A DNA stretch of 6,516 nt. Origin: Bacteroidota bacterium. GTDB lineage: Bacteria; Bacteroidota; Bacteroidia; Chitinophagales; LD1. A model generated the notes under the pieces. That model saw only the letters and a list, made by a program, of their open reading frames with translations, was not told the origin of the DNA and ran no database searches. This document shows, one piece after another, positions 1-5,324 of the stretch. A program made the translations under genes and the position numbers. The stretch is taken from NCBI GenBank assembly GCA_018267355.1, contig JAFDYP010000131.1:1-6516 (forward strand), written 5' to 3'. How positions within the stretch are numbered: the first letter of the stretch is position 1; every line of letters starts with the position of its first letter.

Positions 1-6
1 CATAAC

Positions 7-783
7 ATGACACATCAGCATATAGATATTGACTTTCTGCTCTCGGTCACGCGCAAAGCGGGAGAGGCTATCATGGAGGTTTACAAGAAAGACTTCGCAG
101 TCGAGTATAAAGACGACAAATCCCCCCTCACTGAAGCTGACAAACTGAGCAACGCGGTGATAAATGCAGCACTGCTGGAGCGCTATGCCGGATCCAATAT
201 CATCTCAGAGGAAAACAAACAAGTACCATACGATATACGTAGGGACTGGCGCAGCTTCTGGCTCATAGACCCGATAGACGGTACCAAGGAGTTCATCAAA
301 AAGAATGGCGAGTTTACAGTCAATATTGCTTTCGTAGAAGCTGGCGTGCCTACGGCTGGATTCGTCTATGCGCCTGCCCTGGATGTGCTCTACTATGCGG
401 TCAAGGGTGATGGCGCATATAAGATCATGGATAACCGGAAGGTGAAGCTGGAGCCGTGCCCATCATGGCGGGATAAAACCGAGGTACGCGTAGTAGCCAG
501 CCGCTCGCACATGAGCCCCGAGACTTTGGATTTTGTAAAAGCGATAGAACTATCCGGCAAGCAGATCGAATTTATCTCCTCAGGTAGCTCCCTGAAGCTC
601 TGTATGGTGGCCGATGGTACGGCAGATGTGTATCCACGCTTCGGGCCTACGATGGAGTGGGATACAGGTGCGGCACACGCCATAGCCCTCTATGCAGGTA
701 AAAATGTGATCAATGCAGAGACGAAGCAGCCCCTTGTTTACAATAAGGAAAACCTGCTGAATCCGAGTTTCATAGTGGAGTAA
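7..783 (+). CDS. cysQ: 3'(2'),5'-bisphosphate nucleotidase CysQ
   Basis: Predicted cytoplasmic Mg2+-dependent phosphatase of the inositol-monophosphatase/FIG superfamily. CysQ removes the 3'-phosphate of 3'-phosphoadenosine 5'-phosphate (PAP), giving AMP, and so clears a by-product of sulfate assimilation and sulfotransfer. Visible metal-site motifs, in order: TEAD (residues 42-45), SEEN (67-70), DPIDGTKEF (88-96) and WDTGAAHAI (218-226). The DPIDGTKEF form, with Lys-Glu-Phe after the Thr, is typical of CysQ rather than of plain inositol monophosphatases. Its 258 residues are close to the usual family length and both ends look complete. The ATG at position 7 places the N-terminus as expected, but only six bases precede it and they are open in frame, so a start outside the window cannot be excluded. 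Isoleucine codons include many ATA (8 of 18). No sulfate-assimilation partner is visible; any would lie upstream of the window. Confidence 0.9.
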   Translation: MTHQHIDIDFLLSVTRKAGEAIMEVYKKDFAVEYKDDKSPLTEADKLSNAVINAALLERYAGSNIISEENKQVPYDIRRDWRSFWLIDPIDGTKEFIKKNGEFTVNIAFVEAGVPTAGFVYAPALDVLYYAVKGDGAYKIMDNRKVKLEPCPSWRDKTEVRVVASRSHMSPETLDFVKAIELSGKQIEFISSGSSLKLCMVADGTADVYPRFGPTMEWDTGAAHAIALYAGKNVINAETKQPLVYNKENLLNPSFIVE

Positions 784-792
784 AGCAAATAG

Positions 793-830
793 TAACACTA
801 CGGTAATACTCCACATGACGCTCAGTGTTA
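793..830. other. Inverted repeat between cysQ and the hydrolase gene
   Basis: TAACACT at 793-799 is the exact reverse complement of AGTGTTA at 824-830, with 24 bases between them. It begins 10 bases after the cysQ stop codon and could fold in the cysQ mRNA 3' end or serve as a binding site. The loop is long and no T-run follows, so it is a poor intrinsic terminator. Chance occurrence is quite possible. Confidence 0.25.
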
Positions 831-878
831 TGTTTGAGGTGGACATTGAAACACCTGCAGAGAATACAACAGCAAGTC

Positions 879-886
879 TATTTTTA
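879..886 (+). promoter_or_regulatory. Possible -7 promoter element (TATTTTTA)
   Basis: TATTTTTA matches the Bacteroidota -7 element TAnnTTTG at all but the last base. It ends 17 bases before the ATG of the phosphonatase-like gene, which has no Shine-Dalgarno sequence. I found no convincing -33 TTG at the usual distance (the nearest, 846-848, is too far), so this is only a candidate. The 120-base gap after cysQ argues that the hydrolase/transporter unit has its own promoter. Confidence 0.3.
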
Positions 887-903
887 ACCATAAACACACC
901 CGC

Positions 904-1590
904 ATGCAGACTAAGATGGTCGTCTTTGATATGGCCGGCACTACTGTAGAAGACAGTGATAATGTACATCAGTCCTTTATGGACGCCATGAAAGCCAAAG
1001 GCTACGAAGTGACCCGCGATGAGGTCAATAAAGTAATGGGCTACCCCAAACCATATGCGATAGAGAGCATGCTGGATGAAAAGTTTCACCTACCTGCCGG
1101 TGAGGAGCGCACCAGACTGACGCATGAGATACATGACATCTTTCTGAATGATATGGTCAATTTCTACAGTACTGACCCGTCAGTAAAAGGTAAGCCTAAT
1201 GTAGAAAACATCTTCACCGAGCTGAAGAACCGCGGTGTGAAGGTGGTGATAGATACAGGATTCTCCCGCCCGATAGCGGATGCAATATTTAACCGCCTCG
1301 GCTGGAAAGACAAAGGCCTGTACGACTATAGCGTGACGAGTGATGAGGTAGAGCGCGGGCGCCCCTATCCTGACATGATCCTGAAGGCAATGAGCCACTA
1401 CGGTCTGACCGACTCAAAAGAAGTAGCCAAAATAGGAGATACGCCATCAGACCTGATGGAGGGCATGAGTGCCGACTGTGGCCATGTGATCGGAGTGACC
1501 TGGGGTGCCTACCGCCGCGACCAGCTCGAAAAAGAAAAATATACCCATCTCATAGATGATCTGACAGATATACTGACCCTACTCCACTAA
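904..1590 (+). CDS. Phosphonatase-like HAD hydrolase (PhnX relative)
   Basis: Cytoplasmic HAD-superfamily hydrolase of 228 residues, of the phosphonatase-like type. True phosphonatase (PhnX) splits phosphonoacetaldehyde into acetaldehyde and phosphate; the substrate here is not known. Motif I is FDMAGTT, with nucleophile Asp9 and Ala11 at the second-Asp position. That Asp-x-Ala form is characteristic of phosphonatases. The helical cap has Met45-Gly46-x-x-Lys49, which matches the spacing of Met49-Gly50-x-x-Lys53 in Bacillus PhnX, where the Lys forms the Schiff base. The next PhnX residue, His56, lines up with Ala52 here. Motif II is DTGFSR (Thr118), followed by GRPYP (152-156) and motif IV GDTPSD (178-183). 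The gene ends 2 bases before the next start, so it is almost certainly co-transcribed with the membrane-protein gene. It could act on another phosphonate aldehyde or phosphate ester. Confidence 0.82.
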   Translation: MQTKMVVFDMAGTTVEDSDNVHQSFMDAMKAKGYEVTRDEVNKVMGYPKPYAIESMLDEKFHLPAGEERTRLTHEIHDIFLNDMVNFYSTDPSVKGKPNVENIFTELKNRGVKVVIDTGFSRPIADAIFNRLGWKDKGLYDYSVTSDEVERGRPYPDMILKAMSHYGLTDSKEVAKIGDTPSDLMEGMSADCGHVIGVTWGAYRRDQLEKEKYTHLIDDLTDILTLLH

Positions 1591-1592
1591 TA

Positions 1593-2876
1593 ATGCAGAT
1601 CACTCAGCGCTTCTTTCAAAAGCAACTCCGTGGCAATAAAGTATTGCTCACGATCTATGCCTCCATTGTCTGCTTCTGTACGTATTCGTGCATGTACGCT
1701 TTCCGCAAGCCCTTCTCAGCGGCACAATACCAGGTAGGAGATGTGGACTTTAAAGTGATACTCGTCATCTCTCAGGGTATCGGGTATATGATCAGCAAAT
1801 TTGCCGGTATCAAGATCATCTCGGAGATGCGTGAGCGTGGCCGTGGGCGCGGCATATTGATACTGACAGGCATCGCAGCCATAGCCCTTTTCTTTTTTGC
1901 TATCACACCTTATCCGTACAATGCGGTGTTCATGTTCATCAATGGCCTTCCACTCGGCATGATCTGGGGCCTCGTATTCGGCTATGTGGAGGGCCGGCGC
2001 AGTACAGAGTTTATCGGGTCTATGATGTGCGTGAGCTTTATATTTTCCTCAGGATTTGTCAAGCAGGTGGGCTCCTGGCTGATGAAAGACTACCATGTCA
2101 GCGAGTACTGGATGCCCTTTGCCACCGGCATGATATTCTTGCTGCCCATGGTTTTCTTCGTATTTCTGCTGGAGCAGATACCACCGCCAGATGCAGACGA
2201 TATAGCCAACCGTACTGAGCGCAAACCTATGACCGCTGATGACCGCGCTGCCCTCGTAGCCCAATTCCTGCCGGGGCTCATCGCACTGATCATCACTTAT
2301 GCGCTCCTCTCTATAGTGCGCGACTTGCGCGACCTTTTCATAGCCAATATCTGGAAAGAGAACCACTACGATAATGTGAAGGACATCTTCACCAGTACAG
2401 AAAATACGATCTCGGTCATCGTGCTTTTTGCCATCGGCCTGATGATCGTGATCAGAAATAACTTTGCTGCTTTTCTGGTAAACCATATCATGGTGGCCAT
2501 AGGTTTTGCGTTTGCCGGTGTTTCATCCTACATGTTTGCACAGGGCACTATCACGGCCTACAATTGGATGCTATTCGCCGGGCTGGGCCTTTACCTGGCC
2601 TATGTGCCGTTCAATGCGCTCTTCTTTGAGCGGCTGCTGGCAGCCTTCCGCTACACCGCCAATGTCGGCTTCCTGATCTATATAGCAGATTCATTCGGCT
2701 ATCTGGGCAGCATTGGGGTTTTACTCTTCAAGACCTTTGGCCTCAGCCATGATATGCAGTGGAGCAGTTTTATGTCTGTGCTGATCATGGGCACCAGTGC
2801 AGCAGGCCTCGTAGGCATCGCACTATCATTCGCATATTTCAACTGGAAATACAAGAACGAAAAAACAACCCTCTGA
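1593..2876 (+). CDS. DUF5690-type membrane protein, MFS/organophosphate-transporter-like
   Basis: Integral inner-membrane protein of 427 residues with about 12 hydrophobic segments, at roughly residues 17-37, 53-76, 88-104, 108-132, 140-158, 172-194, 222-241, 270-288, 292-315, 323-346, 355-381 and 390-416. The polar loop at 196-221 between helices 6 and 7 is typical of a major-facilitator fold. I recognise the overall pattern as the Bacteroidota family DUF5690, which has no established substrate. Helix 1 ends in Tyr35-Ala-Phe-Arg-Lys-Pro-Phe41, resembling the RKP/RKN motif of the GlpT/UhpT/SLC37 organophosphate transporters, where Arg and Lys contact phosphate. A basic/acidic cluster RDLRD (243-247) follows helix 7. 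The ATG lies 2 bases after the hydrolase stop (TAA-TA-ATG), which suggests translational coupling. The inferred role is import of the phosphonate or organophosphate used by the hydrolase. The family call is firmer than the substrate. Confidence 0.72.
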   Translation: MQITQRFFQKQLRGNKVLLTIYASIVCFCTYSCMYAFRKPFSAAQYQVGDVDFKVILVISQGIGYMISKFAGIKIISEMRERGRGRGILILTGIAAIALFFFAITPYPYNAVFMFINGLPLGMIWGLVFGYVEGRRSTEFIGSMMCVSFIFSSGFVKQVGSWLMKDYHVSEYWMPFATGMIFLLPMVFFVFLLEQIPPPDADDIANRTERKPMTADDRAALVAQFLPGLIALIITYALLSIVRDLRDLFIANIWKENHYDNVKDIFTSTENTISVIVLFAIGLMIVIRNNFAAFLVNHIMVAIGFAFAGVSSYMFAQGTITAYNWMLFAGLGLYLAYVPFNALFFERLLAAFRYTANVGFLIYIADSFGYLGSIGVLLFKTFGLSHDMQWSSFMSVLIMGTSAAGLVGIALSFAYFNWKYKNEKTTL

Positions 2877-2971
2877 TCCGGCCACGATTTCCATCCAGCC
2901 ACTTCCTCTCCCCGTCGCTAAATCAAATTCTCGATCAGCTATTTTAAAGTCCATAAACCCCTTTGCATTAA

Positions 2972-3018
2972 GCCCCCAACGGGGCGACACACCTCTGGCG
3001 CAGGGCATCCCCCTACGC
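2972..3018. repeat. REP-like double hairpin element
   Basis: Two hairpins lie 12 bases apart. The first is GCCCC (2972-2976), loop CAAC, GGGGC (2981-2985). The second is GCGCAGGG (2998-3005), a 5-base loop, CCCTACGC (3011-3018), pairing at 7 of 8 positions. Paired compact hairpins of this kind in intergenic space look like dispersed palindromic elements, and from memory similar strings recur in Bacteroidota genomes. Only one copy is in the window, so repetition is inferred. Neither hairpin is followed by a T-run. Confidence 0.5.
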
Positions 3019-3079
3019 TAGATCCGGGCGCTACTTTTGTGAACAACTCCTCCGCACAAATTCGCCCTTTTTACGCATC

Positions 3080-3095
3080 TTTGCATCACTGCAAA
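3080..3095. other. Palindrome TTTGCA-tcac-TGCAAA
   Basis: A perfect 6-base inverted repeat with a 4-base centre. The sequence CATCTTTG (3076-3083) overlaps its left arm and matches the -7 element TAnnTTTG at all but the first base. It could therefore be a remnant promoter with an operator, but no gene starts close downstream. It may be chance or part of the repeat cluster. Confidence 0.25.
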
Positions 3096-3115
3096 CGGAC
3101 CTGTTTCCCCCGCAT

Positions 3116-3146
3116 TTCTATGTGATCTGTGCGTTCTATGTGGTTT
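3116..3146. repeat. Short tandem repeat, 9-base period
   Basis: TTCTATGTG occurs at 3116-3124 and again, identically, at 3134-3142, with the related unit ATCTGTGCG between them (3125-3133) and GTTTAAAA following. This gives three 9-base units in tandem. The string resembles a dispersed intergenic repeat that I remember from many Bacteroidota genomes. No function is known to me. Confidence 0.5.
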
Positions 3147-3222
3147 AAAATTGTATTTCTGTATGCCTTCTGAAAATTCTAAAATCCTGTAAATTCTGAT
3201 TCAGACATTGTATAGTATTAAA

Positions 3223-3262
3223 GCCTCCCTTCAGGGAGTCCCGAGGCTTCGGGAGTGAGGGC
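3223..3262. repeat. Compound palindromic element
   Basis: Two hairpins are joined. CTCCC (3225-3229) pairs with GGGAG (3234-3238) across a TTCA loop. TCCCGA (3239-3244) pairs with TCGGGA (3249-3254) across four bases. An alternative fold pairs GCCTC (3223-3227) with GAGGC (3243-3247). The downstream bases are GCTGTATTG with no T-run, so it is more likely a dispersed palindromic repeat than a terminator. Confidence 0.45.
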
Positions 3263-3285
3263 TGTATTGAAAATTCCCTCCGCGC

Positions 3286-3356
3286 CTCTCCGCCTCTGCG
3301 GCAAAACTGTATTTCATTTTAGCGTTTCCGCGCTTTTGCGGTTAATCCGTATTCAT
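3286..3356. repeat. Two degenerate direct copies of a Cys/Gly-codon-like GC-rich repeat
   Basis: Copy A (about 3290-3317) and copy B (about 3328-3356) share the order CCGC or CCG, a pyrimidine run, GCGG, an A/T-rich spacer, then GTATT and CAT. The shared landmarks are GCGG at 3298-3301 and 3338-3341, and GTATT at 3309-3313 and 3349-3353. The spacing between the copies is 40 bases. They look like two diverged copies of one intergenic repeat. Copy B ends 20 bases before the ATG at 3377, so it may also lie in that gene's leader. Confidence 0.4.
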
Positions 3357-3376
3357 CACTTCAAAATAAAACACCT

Positions 3377-4006
3377 ATGTCAGCACCGACTGCCAATCAA
3401 AACGCCTCCAAATGGACCCGCGAAAAGACCATCAAGCTTCTCGACAAAATAGAAGCCATCGCCACAGATGAATTCTCCATCTGCGACACCCTCTCCCAGG
3501 CCCTCATCAAAGCCCGCTGCTATAAACAGATCTGGAGCTACTGGAAGAAGAAATGGGAACTGGACGAAGACATCATGGACCGCATCTATTTCATCGAGCA
3601 GATATTTATCAGCAAACTCGAAGACGGCGGCCTGTACAAAACCCTAAACGCCTCCACCTGTCATTTCATCCTTAAGCACAACTACGGCTACAATACCAAA
3701 GGCGAATCAGAACTTCCCTCTCACCTCCGCCACGAATTTCCCGAACTCATTGAAAATAAACCCTCCAACGGTTCAAAAACAAAAAAAGAAAAGGAGCCAA
3801 AACCACGCACCGAGGAGGAAATTTACATACAGGAATACATCAATGACCCTGCCTACAAAGATTTCAGTCCAAGAGATACAGATGACGAGGTCCTGGCCAA
3901 GCTCCGCGCCGACGCGGCAAAGCACCCACACCTCTACACCGCCAAGCCACCACTGGACTGCAACTACATAAAATTTGCTGAAGACCTCTTTGCGCCCAAT
4001 GCCTAG
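3377..4006 (+). CDS. Orphan protein resembling a phage terminase small subunit
   Basis: A 209-residue soluble protein with no signal peptide. Residues 12-110 look like the DNA-binding small subunit of phage terminases (P22 gp3-like packaging proteins). They hold a helical start (WTREKTIKLLDKIEAIA, 13-29), a possible helix-turn-helix (about 36-58) and a helix with IEQIFISKLEDGG (73-85). The segment LNASTCHFILKHNYGYNTK (90-108) recalls the 'lna..aif.lkn.yGykdk' ending of such proteins. After a Lys/Glu-rich linker (125-147), the C-terminal part (148-209) is not recognised. No terminase large subunit, portal or other phage gene is nearby. Codon choice leans to C-ending codons (11 ATC against 4 ATA of 17 Ile, versus 8 and 8 of 18 in cysQ) and the stop is TAG, which suggests a separate history. 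The start has no Shine-Dalgarno sequence. It could instead be a host DNA-binding protein that shares the fold. Confidence 0.5.
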   Translation: MSAPTANQNASKWTREKTIKLLDKIEAIATDEFSICDTLSQALIKARCYKQIWSYWKKKWELDEDIMDRIYFIEQIFISKLEDGGLYKTLNASTCHFILKHNYGYNTKGESELPSHLRHEFPELIENKPSNGSKTKKEKEPKPRTEEEIYIQEYINDPAYKDFSPRDTDDEVLAKLRADAAKHPHLYTAKPPLDCNYIKFAEDLFAPNA

Positions 4007-4012
4007 CAGAAG

Positions 4013-4028
4013 TTAGTCTCTCGACTAA
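4013..4028. terminator. Weak hairpin after the terminase-like gene
   Basis: TTAGTC (4013-4018) pairs with GACTAA (4023-4028) across TCTC, starting 6 bases after the stop codon. The stem is A/T-rich and is followed by AAATCTC rather than T residues, so any terminator activity on the plus strand would be weak. Confidence 0.3.
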
Positions 4029-4066
4029 AATCTCATCGGCGCATAGCACCCTAATCCTAAATCAGG

Positions 4067-4074
4067 TATTTTTG
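4067..4074 (+). promoter_or_regulatory. Promoter -7 element TATTTTTG
   Basis: An exact match to the Bacteroidota -7 consensus TAnnTTTG, ending 4 bases before the Smr-gene ATG. Transcription would start at or within a few bases of the ATG, so the mRNA should be leaderless or nearly so. No clear -33 TTG is seen at the usual distance. Confidence 0.6.
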
Positions 4075-4078
4075 CTGC

Positions 4079-4450
4079 ATGGCAAAGAAGCTAGATCCAA
4101 ATCTCCTGCGCAGCTATATGATGGGCGCCGCTGATCCTGTAAAGGGGGTCAAGAGCAATGCCTCCATGTTTGGCGAGGAGGTAGACCTGCATGTAGACAG
4201 CAGCCAGTTCAGCGGGGGTAAAAAAGAAGAGAAGTATGCCATAGAGTACCAGATAGATGCCCTGCACACAGCGCTTGATAATGCCATCATGCGCGGCAAA
4301 CTCGAGCTGCGCATCATCCACGGATTGGGCAAAGGCAAACTAAAAGACGAGGTACATAAGATACTCCGCTCCCACCCTCATGTGAAGTCCTTTGAAAATG
4401 CCTACCACGCCCGGTACGGCTGGGGCAGTACGATTGTCCACTTTAAGTGA
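4079..4450 (+). CDS. Stand-alone Smr-domain protein
   Basis: A 123-residue cytoplasmic protein that is almost entirely one Smr (small MutS-related) domain. Such domains bind or nick nucleic acids, and in several bacteria they act on RNA at collided ribosomes. The Smr signatures are VDLH (35-38), HGLGKGKLK (81-89) and the closing strand YGWGSTIV (113-120). The stretch from VDLH onward closely resembles the C-terminal Smr domain of Bacteroidota DUF2027 proteins, which are about three times longer. Here the DUF2027 part is absent and replaced by about 30 residues of short leader (MAKKLDPNLLRSYMMG...). The start at 4079 is supported by the promoter element a few bases upstream. The protein has no membrane segment or signal peptide. 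The domain call is firm; whether its target is DNA or RNA cannot be told from the sequence. Confidence 0.85.
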   Translation: MAKKLDPNLLRSYMMGAADPVKGVKSNASMFGEEVDLHVDSSQFSGGKKEEKYAIEYQIDALHTALDNAIMRGKLELRIIHGLGKGKLKDEVHKILRSHPHVKSFENAYHARYGWGSTIVHFK

Positions 4451-4472
4451 CAGCGCACAAAATCGCTGTTTA
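4450..4472 (+). terminator. Weak terminator of the Smr gene
   Basis: ACAGCG (4450-4455) pairs with CGCTGT (4464-4469) across an 8-base loop, followed by TTATT. The stem begins at the last base of the stop codon. With six pairs and an imperfect T-run it is plausible but weak. Confidence 0.4.
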
Positions 4473-4479
4473 TTGACGC

Positions 4480-4499
4480 TTATCCACAACTTTTCCACA
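4480..4499 (+). promoter_or_regulatory. Pair of DnaA boxes next to a promoter
   Basis: TTATCCACA at 4480-4488 is a perfect match to the strong DnaA-box consensus. TTTTCCACA at 4491-4499 fits the looser consensus TTWTNCACA. Both are in the same orientation with starts 11 bases apart, which is one helical turn, so two DnaA molecules would sit on the same DNA face. The second box ends 3 bases before the -7 element of the secreted-protein gene, so bound DnaA would be expected to block or modulate it. No dnaA or dnaN gene and no long box array is nearby, so an origin is unlikely. Binding is inferred. Confidence 0.5.
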
Positions 4500-4502
4500 A
4501 AC

Positions 4503-4510
4503 TATCTTTG
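4503..4510 (+). promoter_or_regulatory. Promoter -7 element TATCTTTG
   Basis: An exact match to TAnnTTTG, ending 20 bases before the ATG at 4531. This predicts a short leader of roughly 15 bases. A TTG at 4473-4475 lies 27 bases upstream of it, longer than the usual gap to a -33 element. The DnaA-box pair occupies the space between. Confidence 0.6.
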
Positions 4511-4530
4511 TAGTCTAAATACAAGTGATT

Positions 4531-4920
4531 ATGAAATGGTTTGCAAAATGTATGTTCGCCCTCGCAGTAGTCTGCGCCGGCGATAAAGTATCGGCCCAGA
4601 TGATAGCCGATGGCGGAGTGGAAAATCCTAATGTGCTGGCCGAGGCCAAAGCCCCAGGCACCTCTATCCAGAAAGAAATGGGCATAGAGCTCAAAAACGA
4701 CTGCGGCAAGCAGATAGCTATCTATGCTGGTGACAAGAAAGAAGTCTTTGGCGGCCACGCACAGACCTTTGGCGGCATGAGCAAAAATACGATCTACGTA
4801 AAGGATGGTGATGTGGTATGCATCATGAATGACCCCAAGACCATCCAGGCCTGCTCTATCGTGAAGCCGACCACTACAAAGATTGAGATCAATCCGGGAG
4901 GAAACGGCTTCGTGAAGTAG
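4531..4920 (+). CDS. Small secreted protein of unknown function
   Basis: A 129-residue protein, exported by the Sec route by its look. Residues 1-22 form a signal peptide: a Lys at positions 2 and 6, a hydrophobic core at 8-16, and a probable cleavage VSA|Q after Ala22. I prefer the ATG at 4531; an in-frame GTG at 4525 adds only two residues and gives a less typical start. The mature part alternates short strands and turns (IELKNDCGKQIAIYAG 52-67, NTIYVKDGDVVCIMN 86-100, TTKIEINPGG 115-124), suggesting a small beta-sandwich or barrel. It has three mature cysteines (58, 97, 108). There is no lipobox and no sorting domain, so a periplasmic or released location is likely. I do not recognise a named family; it loosely resembles other small Bacteroidota exported beta proteins. 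A strong terminator follows. Confidence 0.7.
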   Translation: MKWFAKCMFALAVVCAGDKVSAQMIADGGVENPNVLAEAKAPGTSIQKEMGIELKNDCGKQIAIYAGDKKEVFGGHAQTFGGMSKNTIYVKDGDVVCIMNDPKTIQACSIVKPTTTKIEINPGGNGFVK

Positions 4921-4942
4921 ACTAAGATTTAAGAGAATAGCA

Positions 4943-4972
4943 AGACGGCCCGTGACTATTCATGGGCCGTTT
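4943..4972. terminator. Strong hairpin terminator between convergent genes
   Basis: ACGGCCCGTG (4945-4954) pairs with CATGGGCCGT (4961-4970) across a 6-base loop, with ten pairs including one G-T, followed by TTCATTT. It lies 24 bases after the secreted-protein stop and 12 bases before the end of the leftward gene. It clearly serves the plus strand and could also stop leftward transcripts, though the minus-strand tail is less T-rich. Confidence 0.8.
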
Positions 4973-4982
4973 CATTTACAGC

Positions 4983-5306
4983 CTATAGGAACTGCCCCAC
5001 CGAGCGCAGGTAGGCAAAGATCAGGTCACACACCTTATGGATCTTCTCCTCTGGCAGAAATAGCATCACACGTGAGCGGCATTCTTTGAAGACATGCTTT
5101 TTGATATCCTCTTCGTAGACTAGTTTACCTGCCGATTCATCCCATATCTCTATGAAGAGATTGGTGATCACATAGGCTTCATCTTCTGAAATATGAAACT
5201 CAAGATGCTGATAGATATAGCGGATCGTCTGCCAGTAATCCGGCTTGCCCGGCACATTGAGTGCGGGATTGTAGATCAGGTGTGAGGTGGCTTGGTTTGT
5301 CCTCAT
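4983..5306 (-). CDS. Hypothetical protein, 107 residues
   Basis: A soluble, mostly helical protein that I do not recognise. The central part is rich in aromatic and acidic residues: YWQTIRYIYQHLEFHISEDE (24-43), then YVITNLFIEIWDESAG (45-60). The C-terminal half, DIKKHVFKEC (67-76) to KIHKVCDLIFAYLRS (88-102), looks like two amphipathic helices with cysteines at 76 and 93. There is no signal peptide or membrane segment. The ATG is the only methionine start in this frame; upstream the frame stays open for some codons without another ATG. An AAGGAG (5340-5345, minus) lies too far upstream to serve this ATG. The gene stands alone between two terminators, which supports its being real, and its coding character matches the neighbouring genes. 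Confidence 0.6.
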   Translation of the reverse strand: MRTNQATSHLIYNPALNVPGKPDYWQTIRYIYQHLEFHISEDEAYVITNLFIEIWDESAGKLVYEEDIKKHVFKECRSRVMLFLPEEKIHKVCDLIFAYLRSVGQFL

Positions 5307-5324
5307 TTTTGGGGAAAAGGACGA

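Larger units (their letters stand above)
2877..3376. other. 500-base non-coding stretch filled with repeat-like elements
   Basis: No convincing gene lies here. The frame open from 3255 reads through repeat sequence and overlaps the real gene at 3377 in another frame. The stretch instead carries, in order, a double hairpin (2972-3018), a TTTGCA/TGCAAA palindrome (3080-3095), a 9-base-period repeat (3116-3146), a compound G/C palindrome (3223-3262) and a two-copy degenerate repeat (3286-3356). No clear terminator follows the DUF5690 gene. The segment 2877-2970 shows nothing I can name. Confidence 0.7.

Noticed and set aside
580..1089. Minus-strand open frame of 169 codons across the cysQ/hydrolase junction
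   Set aside because: It overlaps two genes with clear motifs (WDTGAAHAI and FDMAGTT) on the other strand, and its translation shows no domain.
2049..2486. Minus-strand open frame of 145 codons inside the DUF5690 gene
   Set aside because: It is antisense to transmembrane coding sequence, and its His/Asp/Gln-rich translation is typical of reverse-complemented hydrophobic codons.
3223..3262. Terminator for the DUF5690 operon
   Set aside because: It lies about 350 bases after the stop codon and no T-run follows the hairpins.
2877..3376. CRISPR array or attachment site
   Set aside because: The repeats are of different types, are not regularly spaced with unique spacers, and no matching direct repeats flank the terminase-like gene.
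3255..3452. Plus-strand open frame of 65 codons
   Set aside because: Its first part translates the GC-rich repeat copies, giving a low-complexity Leu/Arg/Ser string, and it overlaps the better gene at 3377 in another frame.
4480..4499. Chromosomal replication origin
   Set aside because: Only two DnaA boxes are present, with no long AT-rich unwinding stretch and no dnaA, dnaN or other origin-linked gene nearby.
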